From CAZAMT01 sp964486145 (lineage in GTDB: Bacteria; Bacteroidota; Bacteroidia; Bacteroidales; JAAAOM01), in contig CAZAMT010000228.1 in the NCBI GenBank assembly GCA_964486145.1, positions 1 through 6,766 on the forward strand: a DNA stretch of 6,766 nucleotides, read 5' to 3'. A program made the translations under genes and the position numbers. Positions 5,400 through 6,766 of the stretch are shown here, in pieces. The stretch's first letter is position 1. Every line of letters begins with the position of its first letter. Under the pieces are notes generated by a model. That model was not told the DNA's origin and did not search any database. It was given only the letters and a program-made list of their open reading frames with translations.

Positions 5400-6683
5400 C
5401 AGCAACCTGCTGGAACAATTATGCTTAACTTTGAATCTCTGGAAAAGAAGCTTGAAAAAAGCAATAAAAACATTGAGCATCCGAAGAAATCACTTAAATC
5501 AAAAACATGGTTGAGAAGAGGGGAGATTTTCCAGGATATAAACGATGTCAACACAGAATTATTGCGTCCGGAAATGCCGGCAACTGAAATAAGGTTATAT
5601 TACCAGGAACCCAATAAAATTGAGACCATCGAGGAAGATGATGTGCAAAAAGAGGTTTTTCACTACGATAGGGTAAAACTGACACTTGAGAATGGCGTTT
5701 TGAAAAGTTGGGAAGAAACTGAAAAGATTCATGAAAAACCTTTGGAAAGTGCAATAAAATCATACAAAAAGGTTGTGGAACTGGATCCGGAAAAAAAGAG
5801 GGAAGACGATTTAACAGAAAATCTTGACCGGTTGAAACGACAGTTAGAAGAAAAAGGAATTATATCCTTTACACAAAAAAAATACAAAGATGCATACAGA
5901 AGTTTTGATATGTATGTTCAAGTGAATGATTTTTACATTTTTGAAGGAGTTGTAGACACGGTTATTTATTATAATGCTGCGCTTTCGGCTATGAACGCGC
6001 AAATGTATGACGCTGCCGTTAAGTATTTTAAAAAAGCTGCAAAATACAACTATGGCGGTGAAAACCTGTATTTTTACATGAAAGATGTTTACCTCACAAA
6101 AGGTGATTCAGCAAAAGCGCTTGATGTGCTGCAACAAGGATTTAAAACCAATCCCAAAAGTAATTTATTATTGGTTGAACTGATCAATTATTATCTGACC
6201 AAAGGAGAATCAGAAGGGGCACTTGAATACCTTTCTATAGCTAAAAAAAGTGACCCTGGAAATAAATCATTCTATTTTGCTGAAGGAACATTATATGATA
6301 AGATGGGAAATAAACAAAAAGCTATCGAGGCTTATCAAAAGGCGTTAGAAATAGATCCTAATTTCTTCGATGCGTATTATAATCTTGGTGTATTGTTTTA
6401 TAACGGAGCAGTGGAATTATTCACGAAAGCAAACAATACCATGAATAACGAAGAATATAACAAATTGCGTAAACAAGCAGAAGAAGAATTAAGGAATGCA
6501 GTGCCACATATGGAAAAAGCTTTGGAAACGATAGATCCGGAAAAGGATCCAAAATCATTTTTAGCAACACTTGAAACGCTTAAAACTCTTTATTATAGAT
6601 TGCAAGAAGAAGAAAAACATAAAGAAATCGTTGAAAAACTCGAAAAATATCAAACGGAAAAAGTAGAAGCTGAACAGGAATAA
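5340..6683 (+). CDS. Secreted TPR-repeat protein of unknown function
   Basis: The exact role is not recognisable; TPRs bind proteins or peptides, so a scaffold or assembly role at the envelope is likely. The 447-residue protein starts with a signal peptide: K2-R3, a hydrophobic stretch 4-18, and a VKA|Q type cleavage site after A20. There is no lipobox Cys, so a soluble periplasmic (or secreted) protein is expected. TPR units run at about 167-200, 207-240, 241-274, 275-308 and 309-342; the last is the most canonical (AIEAYQKALEIDP). A further TPR at 343-400 has a roughly 20-residue charged insertion between its helices, and a helical hairpin follows at 403-440. Near the N-terminus a TPR-like helix (55-67) and its partner (135-150, AIKSYKKVVELDP) flank a 65-70-residue beta-rich insertion. 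The ATG at 5340 is preferred because it places the signal peptide at the N-terminus. In-frame starts at 5298 (ATG) and 5235 (TTG) would bury it. It follows gyrA by 106 nt on the same strand. Confidence 0.85.
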   Translation: MKRLNLFIALIFSSLVVVKAQQPAGTIMLNFESLEKKLEKSNKNIEHPKKSLKSKTWLRRGEIFQDINDVNTELLRPEMPATEIRLYYQEPNKIETIEEDDVQKEVFHYDRVKLTLENGVLKSWEETEKIHEKPLESAIKSYKKVVELDPEKKREDDLTENLDRLKRQLEEKGIISFTQKKYKDAYRSFDMYVQVNDFYIFEGVVDTVIYYNAALSAMNAQMYDAAVKYFKKAAKYNYGGENLYFYMKDVYLTKGDSAKALDVLQQGFKTNPKSNLLLVELINYYLTKGESEGALEYLSIAKKSDPGNKSFYFAEGTLYDKMGNKQKAIEAYQKALEIDPNFFDAYYNLGVLFYNGAVELFTKANNTMNNEEYNKLRKQAEEELRNAVPHMEKALETIDPEKDPKSFLATLETLKTLYYRLQEEEKHKEIVEKLEKYQTEKVEAEQE

Positions 6684-6697
6684 GTTTGTTGCTTAAA

Positions 6698-6720
6698 AAA
6701 GGAGGTACACGGCCTCCTTT
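6698..6720. terminator. Hairpin terminator, probably bidirectional
   Basis: AAAGGAGG (6698-6705) and CCTCCTTT (6713-6720) form a perfect 8-bp stem around a 7-nt loop, 14 nt after the TPR stop codon. On the plus strand only three Ts close the stem and AATATT follows, so it is a modest terminator for the TPR gene. On the minus strand the stem runs straight into six Ts (plus-strand A6695-A6700), a classic intrinsic terminator. It may therefore also end a convergent gene beyond the window. Confidence 0.75.
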
Positions 6721-6766
6721 AATATTCACACACCTATTTAACATAATATAAATTATAGGACATTAA

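Noticed and set aside
6698..6706. Strong Shine-Dalgarno-like AAAGGAGGT after the TPR gene
   Set aside because: No start codon follows at a usable distance, and the sequence is fully explained as one arm of the terminator hairpin.
6721..6766. Possible start of another gene at the right edge
   Set aside because: Only tiny open frames exist here (for example a 9-codon minus-strand frame from 6763), with no supporting signals.
1..6766. Undescribed defence, mobile or biosynthetic system
   Set aside because: All three genes are intact housekeeping or conserved-type genes with normal spacing. There are no transposase, integrase, attachment-site, CRISPR, tRNA or toxin-antitoxin signs.

Overview
This window carries three complete, intact genes of ordinary chromosomal type and no mobile element, CRISPR array or RNA gene that I can support. 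The DNA is AT-rich. Several things point to the phylum Bacteroidota, probably a Bacteroidales or Marinilabiliales-like member. Promoter candidates fit the Bacteroidota -7 consensus TAnnTTTG rather than the E. coli pattern. gyrA starts without a Shine-Dalgarno sequence. The third protein is an exported TPR protein whose type and position, as I remember them, are familiar from this phylum. The assignment rests on these signs and on general protein resemblance, not on a database search.

Layout: positions 4-2535 (minus strand) encode ClpC, the Hsp100 unfoldase that feeds the ClpP protease. An AT-rich gap of 196 nt (2536-2731) separates it from the divergently transcribed gyrA (2732-5233, plus strand), the DNA gyrase A subunit. 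After a 106-nt gap holding a good -7 box and a small AT-only hairpin comes a secreted TPR protein of unknown function (5340-6683, plus strand). An 8-bp GC-containing hairpin at 6698-6720, flanked by an A-run and a short T-run, closes the region. It looks like a bidirectional terminator and is stronger when read on the minus strand. The last 46 bases (6721-6766) hold nothing I recognise.

The genes do not form a single pathway. ClpC handles protein quality control in the cytoplasm, gyrase handles DNA supercoiling, and the TPR protein probably acts in the periplasm or at the envelope. gyrA and the TPR gene are co-directional and could be partly co-transcribed, but the TPR gene seems to have its own promoter.

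I looked for an undescribed system and do not see one. The points most worth checking are fine-scale. The second phospho-arginine-binding glutamate of the ClpC N-domain is replaced by glycine. The GyrA-box consensus is better kept in a late pinwheel blade than in the first. The first TPR of the exported protein appears to be split by a beta-rich insertion resembling BamE/SmpA-type segments. There are also small repeat structures at the two promoter regions.
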